A stretch of 39,344 bases of DNA, from assembly GCA_026400275.1 (NCBI GenBank), contig JAPLPK010000240.1:1-39344 (forward strand). Reading direction: 5' to 3'. The translations under genes and the position numbers were made by a program. The notes beneath the pieces are model-generated. The model was not told the DNA's origin. It did no database searches and worked only from the letters and a program-made list of their open reading frames with translations. Shown piece by piece: positions 1-6,218 of this stretch (positions are counted from its first letter, which is position 1; each line of letters begins with the position of its first letter). Origin of the DNA: Burkholderiales bacterium. Lineage in GTDB: Bacteria; Pseudomonadota; Gammaproteobacteria; Burkholderiales; Burkholderiaceae_C.

Positions 1-360
1 ACCTACATCCACGCCGAAGCCTACGCCGCCGGCGAGCTGAAGCACGGCCCCTTGGCCCTGGTCACCAGCGAAATGCCAGTCGTGGCCGTGGCCCCCAACG
101 ACGCACTGCTGGAGAAGCTGAAAAGCAATCTGCAGGAAGTGCGTGCCCGTGGCGGCGTGCTCTACGTGCTGGCTGACGCCGACTCCCACATCGCCAGCGG
201 CGAAGGCCTGCACGTGATCCGCATGCCCGAGCACTACGGCGCGCTGTCTGCGTTGCTGCATGTCGTGCCGCTGCAACTGCTGGCGTACCACACGGCTTGC
301 GCGCGGGGGACTGATGTCGATAAGCCAAGGAACCTGGCTAAGAGCGTGACGGTGGAGTGA
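1..360 (+). CDS. glmS: Glutamine--fructose-6-phosphate aminotransferase, C-terminal part
   Basis: The reading frame is open from the first base of the window and ends at TGA 358-360, so only the last 119 residues are present. GlmS makes glucosamine-6-phosphate from fructose-6-phosphate and glutamine, the first step towards UDP-GlcNAc for peptidoglycan and LPS. The visible part is the end of the second SIS (isomerase) domain. It holds the family stretch [14 protein letters not shown] and the C-terminal tail [13 protein letters not shown], which is nearly identical to E. coli GlmS as I recall it. No truncation or frameshift is seen. The gene marks the left chromosomal flank of the accessory stretch that follows. 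Confidence 0.97.
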   Translation, partial: TYIHAEAYAAGELKHGPLALVTSEMPVVAVAPNDALLEKLKSNLQEVRARGGVLYVLADADSHIASGEGLHVIRMPEHYGALSALLHVVPLQLLAYHTACARGTDVDKPRNLAKSVTVE

Positions 361-534
361 GGGGCAGTGTCTGCTTCGATCGGGGGAAATAAGGTCGGTC
401 TAGCAGAAATAGGGTCCGTCGCGATTTCCTTTGTCAATCATGATGTGTAACCGTTGCTAGGTCGAAAAAATAGTCGTGATGATCACCGGTCGGCGCCCTT
501 GCCCGCATGGCAGTTAGTGCCCATCGAGAATAAA
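361..534. other. Intergenic stretch with a short direct repeat
   Basis: I see no gene here. The stretch has two 15-base near-identical copies (13/15 match), 386-400 and 406-420, of the form gaaatArGGTCsGTC, spaced 20 bases start to start. They could be a small operator, or leftover mobile-element end sequence. The region joins the glmS stop to the decayed thiolase. Confidence 0.4.
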
Positions 535-889
535 AAATACCGCCTGAACCGACTCTGCTCCAAACAGTATTCGCTCTAACAGGCTTGACGCTGGCGCAGA
601 TGGATTTGATTAAGCGCAATGAAGTCTTCGCTGCCCAACGCCTGACGGCGGTATTGCGGTTACTCGGTTTGCACGACTACGCCCCCGCGGGAACCGTTGG
701 GGAGGTGCGATTGCTTTGGGGCACCTGCTCGGCGCGTCAGGTACCCGTTCAGTAATAAGTGCCGTCAACCAGTGGCATAAGTGTGACGGACACTCCGCAA
801 CGGCAACCATGTGCATTGCTGTGGGGCAGGGGATTGCAGTAATTCTTGAGCGACTTTGCAGTCGATGCGAATCATGCCCACATTCCTAA
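535..889 (+). pseudogene. Decayed thiolase (acetyl-CoA acetyltransferase family), C-terminal remnant
   Basis: Joining reading frames across at least two frameshifts recovers the C-terminal third of a thiolase. Around 550-575 there is a weak match to the segment before the active site (APNSIRS). From about 583 comes GLTLAQMDLIKRNEVFAAQ, and in another frame from about 699 comes GGAIALGHLLGASGTR, the active-site His motif with Leu in place of the usual Pro. The C-terminal Cys motif TMCIAVGQGIAVILER follows near 815-860, and the stop is TAA 887-889. Thiolases cleave beta-ketoacyl-CoA with CoA. The N-terminal half with the nucleophilic Cys is missing, so this is inactive. The recovered motifs most resemble the PcaF/BktB type. 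Its orientation matches the operon starting at 1998, and it is convergent with the regulator at 932-1741. Confidence 0.8.
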
Positions 890-931
890 AAATGAATACG
901 CTGATTTTTCCGAAATAGATTGACCAGCGCA

Positions 932-1741
932 CTACTGAGCCATCAGCTTTTCCGTTATCTCCTGCGACGCCTCTTTGACCGAAGCAAGATGGCTTTTCAC
1001 AATCTGCTCAACGGTTGCAGCTTTGTGCATCCAAGTGAGGTTGATTGCTGCTACCACCTCAGTTCCTGCCCATATCGGAACAGCAATAGAGTCGCGACCG
1101 TCGTCGGACTCCCGACGAGTCTTGTCAAAGTGACCGCCAAAGTCTGTAGCACGCACCCCGTACCCCAGCTTCTGTGTTTCAGCAATTAACTTCTTGATCA
1201 TGGACGGTCTGTGTGCCAGGTAATTACCTGGATCTTCACTGGCCACCAAGCGTTGAAGCACTGCAGCCCTTTCGCTCTCGCTACAAAAAGCCAGGTAGGT
1301 TCTGCCGCTTGCCGAACGCAGCATATTGATCCGGAAACCAATAGGCCCGATCGGGATGTGCGAAAAGTACGATTTGGGACGGTTCGTTTCGATTACTTCC
1401 ATGTAATCCAGCCTGGGGACCGCCAGTATCGAAGGCCAATTCACCTTCTTGCAAAGGCGCTCCATGACAGGTGATGCAGTTTCAACAAGAAAATTCTCAT
1501 CGTTCATCTGCGAAGGGCGCGGCTGAAACGTATGACTCGCCATGTAAGCACCGTCTTCGACCCGCTGCCATAACAAGTTGCGCTTCTCAAGCGTAACCAC
1601 CATCCGGGTGAGCGTTGCTTTTGGCAGGCCAGTTGCAAGATGCAGATCGTGAAGACTTGCGCTACGTGCCTTGTGTAAAAAATCGAGAACTTCAAGCCCA
1701 CGATCAAGTGCCCTAATGGTTTTTACCTTGTATTCACGCAT
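932..1741 (-). CDS. IclR-family transcriptional regulator, MhpR-like
   Basis: This 269-residue protein has an N-terminal winged helix-turn-helix (about residues 8-60, with the GLPKATLTRM recognition region) and a C-terminal IclR effector domain containing ASGRTYLAFCSESER and DSIAVPIWAGTEVVAAINL. The layout and wording resemble E. coli MhpR, which controls aromatic-acid degradation genes, more than IclR itself. It is divergent from the biotin-carboxylase operon at 1998 and is the obvious candidate regulator of it. A 17-base palindrome lies just before its start codon and a second one at 1801-1817. The effector is unknown; a catabolic intermediate of the neighbouring pathway is the natural guess. 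Confidence 0.9.
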   Translation of the reverse strand: MREYKVKTIRALDRGLEVLDFLHKARSASLHDLHLATGLPKATLTRMVVTLEKRNLLWQRVEDGAYMASHTFQPRPSQMNDENFLVETASPVMERLCKKVNWPSILAVPRLDYMEVIETNRPKSYFSHIPIGPIGFRINMLRSASGRTYLAFCSESERAAVLQRLVASEDPGNYLAHRPSMIKKLIAETQKLGYGVRATDFGGHFDKTRRESDDGRDSIAVPIWAGTEVVAAINLTWMHKAATVEQIVKSHLASVKEASQEITEKLMAQ

Positions 1742-1997
1742 GCAATGTACTTTTCACCTGTTGAAAACTTGCTGCGTGATGGTAGCAGGATCAAACCACA
1801 GCGGCAACACTTGCCGCCATAAGTAAAGAGTAGAGGAGACAAGCACTATGTACGGGTCATACACGGCCGTGCATAGAGCGCGAATTCGTTCGCAGGTCTC
1901 CTCCATTTCATTGATTTCTTGTTTTGAACGGGCACAGGACTCCCTGAGCACGTTCTTTACAAATCTATTGTCCTTTGGGATTTGACTTGGAGTACCT
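1742..1997. promoter_or_regulatory. Divergent promoter/operator region between the regulator and the carboxylase operon
   Basis: The 256 bases separate divergent genes. Two inverted repeats stand out. At 1751-1767 TTTTCA and TGAAAA flank 5 bases, 10 bases upstream of the regulator's ATG. At 1801-1817 GCGGCAA and TTGCCGC flank 3 bases. Both are 17 bases long, a plausible size for dimeric IclR-type operators. I could not place -35/-10 boxes with confidence. The carrier-protein gene has a modest ribosome site (TTGGAG, 6 bases before the ATG at 1998). Confidence 0.5.
1848..1985 (+). CDS. Possible 45-residue small ORF upstream of the carboxylase operon
   Basis: The ORF starts at ATG 1848 behind AGAGGAGAC with 7-base spacing, a better ribosome site than the next gene's, and ends at TGA 1983-1985, 12 bases before the carrier-protein start. 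The product (MYGSYTAVHRARIRSQV...) resembles nothing I know. It has no signal peptide or membrane segment. It could be a leader ORF coupled to the downstream gene, or chance. An opposite-strand ORF (92 residues, 1754-2032) covers the same bases, so coding evidence is weak. Confidence 0.25.
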   Translation: MYGSYTAVHRARIRSQVSSISLISCFERAQDSLSTFFTNLLSFGI

Positions 1998-2474
1998 ATG
2001 AGCCTTTCACATGACGACGTTGTTCGCATCATTCAACTGTTGGATGCATCACATTTTGACGAACTGAGCCTAGAGGCTGAGGGTGTAAAGCTCAATATAC
2101 GGAGAAATGGTGCGGGTGACAGTTCGGCGTCCAATCGCCCAAGCCCACGTCCAGTTTCCATCACGAAGACCGCCCCTCCAGCTCAAGTGTTAACGCCGCC
2201 CGCACCGTTGCGAGACGCAGCGCAGAACGTTGGACTGATTGAAGTGAAGGCGCCAATGCTTGGAACCTTTTATGGCGCTCCTAAACCAGGATCGGATCCA
2301 TTCGTCTCGCCTGGTAGCACAGTCACGAAAGACACCGTGATCGGCATTGTTGAAGTCATGAAACTCATGAATTCTGTATCTGCGGGTGTTGAGGGGACAG
2401 TTGTCGAGACATTGGTCAGTGATGGTGAGCTGGTTGAGTTTGATCAAGTGCTGATGCGCGTTCGCCCTGTGTAA
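1998..2474 (+). CDS. Biotin carboxyl carrier protein (AccB-like)
   Basis: This is a 158-residue carrier. The first 40 residues resemble the AccB N-terminus, followed by a Pro/Ala-rich linker (about 45-72) and a C-terminal biotinyl domain (about 79-158). The biotinylation motif is EVMKLMN with Lys122, in place of the usual EAMKMMN. AccB-type features (APMLGTFY, the PFV thumb) are present. It carries CO2 as carboxybiotin from the biotin carboxylase 8 bases downstream to the carboxyltransferase at 3889. The carboxyltransferase is not of acetyl-CoA carboxylase type (no AccA/AccD nearby), so this carrier probably serves a dedicated catabolic carboxylase rather than fatty-acid synthesis. First gene of the operon 1998-9520. 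Confidence 0.93.
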   Translation: MSLSHDDVVRIIQLLDASHFDELSLEAEGVKLNIRRNGAGDSSASNRPSPRPVSITKTAPPAQVLTPPAPLRDAAQNVGLIEVKAPMLGTFYGAPKPGSDPFVSPGSTVTKDTVIGIVEVMKLMNSVSAGVEGTVVETLVSDGELVEFDQVLMRVRPV

Positions 2475-2482
2475 ATACAGCC

Positions 2483-3877
2483 ATGACAAGCAATTTAAAT
2501 TTACACCAATCGACAAAGATTGCGCGCGTCTTGGTAGCCAACCGTGGGGAGATCGCTGTACGGGTCATCCGAACACTGAAGAAGCTTGGCATCGAGTCGG
2601 TCTTGGCGGTTTCTACTGCCGACAAAAACAGCATGGGTGCAAAACTTGCTGATCGAGTCGTGTGCATCGGCCCCGCACGCGCAAGCGACAGCTACCTGCG
2701 CATTGGCACACTGATTGAAGCAGCGCGAGGCACAGGTGCACAGGCCATACATCCTGGTTATGGGTTCCTGTCCGAGCGTTCTGAATTTGCGCGAGCATGT
2801 GAAGAGAATGGGCTGATTTTCATTGGCCCGACTTCTGAACAAATCGAGCGAGTTGGAAACAAACTGGAGGCCAGACGCATTGCTGAAGAAGCACAGGTTC
2901 CCATCGTTCCCGGTGGCCCCGTCGAAACGCTTGAAGCAGCACTGCAGATGGCAGAAAAAATTGGATACCCTGTCCTCATCAAAGCAGTTGGCGGCGGTGG
3001 CGGGCGCGGACTTAAGCGGGCAAATTCTTCCAGCGAGGTGACGGCATTGTTCGACCTTGCAAGCTCCGAAGCATTGGCCGCATTTGGTGATGGCCGGGTG
3101 TACGTGGAGTGTTTTGTCACACAGGGACGGCACATCGAAGTACAGGTTCTTGGTGATGGGGAAGATGTCATTCATCTGGGTGACCGTGATTGCTCAGTCC
3201 AAAGACGCTACCAGAAGGTTATTGAAGAAGCGCCTGCGCCCCATTTGCCAGATTCCATGCGCAGGGATCTTCATGAGGCTGCGATTAGATTCTCAAAACA
3301 TATTGGCTATCGCAGTCTAGGGACCATCGAATTTTTGGTGGATGTACAGCGTCAAAGCTTCTACTTTTTGGAAATGAATGCCCGCATACAGGTGGAGCAT
3401 CCGGTTACCGAAATGATCACCGGTCTTGACCTCGTAGCCCAACAGATCGCTATTGCTAACGGCAATAAGTTGAGTATGAAGCAGTCAGAGGTGAAGTTGC
3501 ACGGTCATTCCATAGAGTGCAGGCTCAATGCCGAAGATACAGAAAATGACTTCAGCCCTTCTCCAGGCCGAATTACACGAGCACACTTTCCCGCTTGGGC
3601 CGGCTTGCGCATTGATACCCACATCGAGACAGGTGCACTGATACCGCCCTATTACGACTCGATGATCGGAAAGCTCATTGCAACAGCGAACACCAGAGAG
3701 GAAGCAAGGGCGATGCTGGAGTCTGCCCTCTCCGAAATTCAACTTGATGGCATCAAGACAAACATCACGCTGCATCGAGAAATTCTTGCTACAGCGGAAT
3801 TCACGCATGGTGGAGTGGATACGGGGTTTCTCGGTCGCTATCTAGTAGACCGTGCAACTGCACGAGCCTCCAAATAA
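2483..3877 (+). CDS. Biotin carboxylase subunit (AccC-like)
   Basis: This 464-residue ATP-grasp enzyme carboxylates biotin with ATP and bicarbonate. Domains in order: preATP-grasp (about 12-122, VLVANRGEIAVRVIR), ATP-grasp (about 125-330, with the Gly-rich loop IKAVGGGGGRGLK) and a C-terminal domain (about 345-450). Catalytic residues are present: Lys245, Glu297, Asn299, Arg301 and Glu305 in EMNARIQVEHPVTEM. One change stands out: RRYQK at 241-245 where AccC has RRHQK (His to Tyr). The length fits a stand-alone biotin carboxylase (about 450). There is an 8-base gap from the carrier gene and an 11-base gap to the carboxyltransferase gene. A second biotin carboxylase (mccA) in this window belongs to leucine degradation and is fused to its carrier. 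Confidence 0.95.
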   Translation: MTSNLNLHQSTKIARVLVANRGEIAVRVIRTLKKLGIESVLAVSTADKNSMGAKLADRVVCIGPARASDSYLRIGTLIEAARGTGAQAIHPGYGFLSERSEFARACEENGLIFIGPTSEQIERVGNKLEARRIAEEAQVPIVPGGPVETLEAALQMAEKIGYPVLIKAVGGGGGRGLKRANSSSEVTALFDLASSEALAAFGDGRVYVECFVTQGRHIEVQVLGDGEDVIHLGDRDCSVQRRYQKVIEEAPAPHLPDSMRRDLHEAAIRFSKHIGYRSLGTIEFLVDVQRQSFYFLEMNARIQVEHPVTEMITGLDLVAQQIAIANGNKLSMKQSEVKLHGHSIECRLNAEDTENDFSPSPGRITRAHFPAWAGLRIDTHIETGALIPPYYDSMIGKLIATANTREEARAMLESALSEIQLDGIKTNITLHREILATAEFTHGGVDTGFLGRYLVDRATARASK

Positions 3878-3888
3878 GGAATAGTGAA

Positions 3889-5382
3889 ATGACTCAATCC
3901 AAACTGCAGTTCATCGACACCACACTTCGCGATGGAAACCAGAGTCTTTGGGGGGCAACTGGACTGCGCACGCCCATGATGCTGGAAATCGCACCAGAGC
4001 TAGATCGGGTTGGCTACCATGCGCTGGATTTCAGCACCAGTACGCACATGGCCGTTAACGTCCGGTTCCACAAGGAAAACCCGTGGGAGCGCATGCGCAA
4101 GATGAAGGCCCTGATGCCCAACACAAAGTTGAGCTTCTTGTCTACTGGTATGCGCTTCATCTCATGGGAAACAGCCCATCCTGAGCTTATGGCCTTGTCC
4201 TATCAATTGCTCGTACGCAACGGCATTGAGCGATTCATGGTGATGGATCCCATGAACAACATGCAAGCCGTTATCTCCAGCGCGCGTGCAATGCATACGG
4301 CTGGTGCGGGAGAAATTGTAGGCGCCGTTGTCTACACCGTTAGCCCCATTCATGACGACAAGCTATTCGCAACTCTGGCCAAGACCTTGGCAGACGAGCC
4401 CTGCATTCAGCGGATTTACCTGAAAGATCCGGGTGGACTTTTAACCCCTGAGCGAGCCCGTACGCTGCTACCTGCGCTGAAGAAGGCAATTGGCAACAAG
4501 CCGTTGGAACTCCATTCGCACTGCACCATTGGTTTAGCAGCATTCACCTATGCAGAAGCCCATGGGCTCGGTGTCGAAGCGCTGCACACCGCAGCGCGTC
4601 CGCTGGGTAATGGCACTAGTCAGCCAGCATTGGAAAACGTGGTTTCCAATCTGCAAAGCCAAGGTGTTCCGGTTGACCTGGACATGGAAGCAGCGGCGCG
4701 GGTCAGTAGCTACTTTTCAAAGCTGGCAAAAGCCGAAGGACTTCCTGAGGGGGTCCCGCAAGAGTTTGATATGCGGTACTTCCAGCACCAGCTGCCTGGG
4801 GGAATGATTGGAACCATGAAGCGTCAGCTTCGTGAAATGCGTCAGGAGCATCGCCTGAATGATGTCTACGAAGAGGTGGCCCGTGTAAGGGCTGAGCTCG
4901 GATTTCCCATCATGGTTACACCGTTCTCGCAGGTCGTTGGAACCATGGCTGTTATGAACGTTCTTGCGCCGGAGCGCTATGCAAACGTACCCGATGAGGT
5001 GATTCGCTACGCACTGGGACTGTTTGGAACCCCTCCTGCACCGATGGATCCCAATGTATTGGACCGTATCCAGCAGTTGCCGAGGGCTCGTGAGTTATCT
5101 GCGACACAAGGCATGCCTGAACTGAGTGAACTGCGCAAACGCTTTTCTTCCACCATATCCGACGAAGAGTTTATCTTGCGCGCCACCATGCCGCAGGAGC
5201 AAGTGGATGCGATGCTTGCTACAGGACCTTGCCAGCAAGGCTACAACCCCTTGTGGAGTCCCGTTGAGAAACTGGTGAAGGAACTTTCCTCACGCCCTGA
5301 CGTCACCCACGCAACCATCGAACGCACGGGATTCAAGTTGGAACTGAGCACCAGCCAGTCCTCAGACGGGAGCGGCGAATGA
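3889..5382 (+). CDS. Biotin-dependent carboxyltransferase of the pyruvate carboxylase/OadA family, substrate probably not pyruvate
   Basis: This 497-residue protein has an N-terminal HMGL-like TIM barrel and a C-terminal conserved carboxylase domain, without a fused biotinyl domain. Metal and catalytic residues align with pyruvate carboxylase: Arg14, Asp15 and Gln18 in LRDGNQ, Lys179 (the carbamylated Lys) in LKDPGG, and His209 and His211 in LHSHCT. After the shared Pro-Asn (77-78) the pyruvate-carboxylase run MLLRGAN aligns without gaps to FLSTGMR, putting Thr86 where the pyruvate-binding Arg sits. The PGGM motif near 303 is retained. I could not place the proton-shuttling Thr. The gene overlaps the HAD gene by ATGA. 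The neighbouring acetoacetyl-CoA-synthetase-like ligase suggests a beta-keto acid product, hence a ketone substrate. Decarboxylation of a keto acid is an alternative. Confidence 0.85.
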   Translation: MTQSKLQFIDTTLRDGNQSLWGATGLRTPMMLEIAPELDRVGYHALDFSTSTHMAVNVRFHKENPWERMRKMKALMPNTKLSFLSTGMRFISWETAHPELMALSYQLLVRNGIERFMVMDPMNNMQAVISSARAMHTAGAGEIVGAVVYTVSPIHDDKLFATLAKTLADEPCIQRIYLKDPGGLLTPERARTLLPALKKAIGNKPLELHSHCTIGLAAFTYAEAHGLGVEALHTAARPLGNGTSQPALENVVSNLQSQGVPVDLDMEAAARVSSYFSKLAKAEGLPEGVPQEFDMRYFQHQLPGGMIGTMKRQLREMRQEHRLNDVYEEVARVRAELGFPIMVTPFSQVVGTMAVMNVLAPERYANVPDEVIRYALGLFGTPPAPMDPNVLDRIQQLPRARELSATQGMPELSELRKRFSSTISDEEFILRATMPQEQVDAMLATGPCQQGYNPLWSPVEKLVKELSSRPDVTHATIERTGFKLELSTSQSSDGSGE

Positions 5383-6218
5383 CCACGAACAACGCTATGC
5401 ATAGACTGTTGAATGCAAAGGGTTTCATTTTTGATGTCGATGGCACCTTGGCCTTGGCCGACAAGAAACTCAGTGGATACAAGGCCTTGCCGGGTGCTGT
5501 GGAACTGATCGCTTTGCTTCGTAAGCGCGGTGTTCCTGTTGCTGCCTTTACCAATGGGTCAACGAAGCATCCGCGTGTACTTAACACAGAGCTTGCCAAT
5601 ATTGGGCTCCAATTTGAAGAGCAACTCACCCTCACGCCGGTAAGCATTGCCGTGACGCTATTTAAGCAAAAGCGCTACAAGAAGATATTGGTTCTGGGTG
5701 GTAAGGGCGTCTACTCCCCATTGGAAGAAGCCGGCTTTGATGTGGTTCGCGCCCCCGATAGGGCGGATGACGCCGATGCCGTGGTCATTGGCTGGTACCC
5801 CGAATTTACCGTGCCGGATCTCGAAGCTGCAACACGCGCCATCTGGAACGGTGCCGCATTCTTCACAGTCTCCAAAGCCCCTTACGTTGCGAGTCGCGAA
5901 GGAAGGACGATAGGCATTTCAGGCGCTATCGCTGCAGCAGTTAGGAGCATCACGGGAAAGAATGCAGTGATCGTCGGAAAACCATCGACCCATGCACTCA
6001 ACGTAGCGAGTGTTCGTTTGAATCTGCATCCCAAGGATCTCGTCATAGTGGGGGACGACCCGGGACTTGAAAACGCGATGGCGGTGCGTGGCGGTTCTAT
6101 TTCTGTGGGGGTGCAAACAGGCCTTGCAACGGCGGCAGATTTTGCCGCGCTTGGAGCAGACATCCAGCCCCACTTTTCCCTTTCTGGAATCGACAAGTTA
6201 CTGGAGATGCTCACATGA
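5379..6218 (+). CDS. HAD-superfamily hydrolase, subclass IIA (NagD/phosphoglycolate phosphatase type)
   Basis: A 279-residue HAD phosphatase. Motif I is FDVDGT with Asp19 (nucleophile) and Asp21. Motif II is FTNGST (about 57-62), motif III the Lys in VGKPSTHAL, and motif IV VGDDPGLE. A large type-IIA cap lies between motifs II and III. The GNGS-like motif and C2 cap are those of NagD and eukaryotic phosphoglycolate phosphatase. The start overlaps the stop of the carboxyltransferase (ATGA) and its own stop overlaps the start of the CoA ligase (ATGA), so the three are likely translated together. Substrate unknown. It might remove a phosphorylated side product, but nothing in the sequence proves this. 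Confidence 0.88.
   Translation: MTTNNAMHRLLNAKGFIFDVDGTLALADKKLSGYKALPGAVELIALLRKRGVPVAAFTNGSTKHPRVLNTELANIGLQFEEQLTLTPVSIAVTLFKQKRYKKILVLGGKGVYSPLEEAGFDVVRAPDRADDADAVVIGWYPEFTVPDLEAATRAIWNGAAFFTVSKAPYVASREGRTIGISGAIAAAVRSITGKNAVIVGKPSTHALNVASVRLNLHPKDLVIVGDDPGLENAMAVRGGSISVGVQTGLATAADFAALGADIQPHFSLSGIDKLLEMLT

Noticed and set aside
1754-2032. A 92-residue minus-strand frame in the divergent promoter region
   Set aside because: It overlaps the start of the carrier gene and both palindromes, has no ribosome site and no family features.
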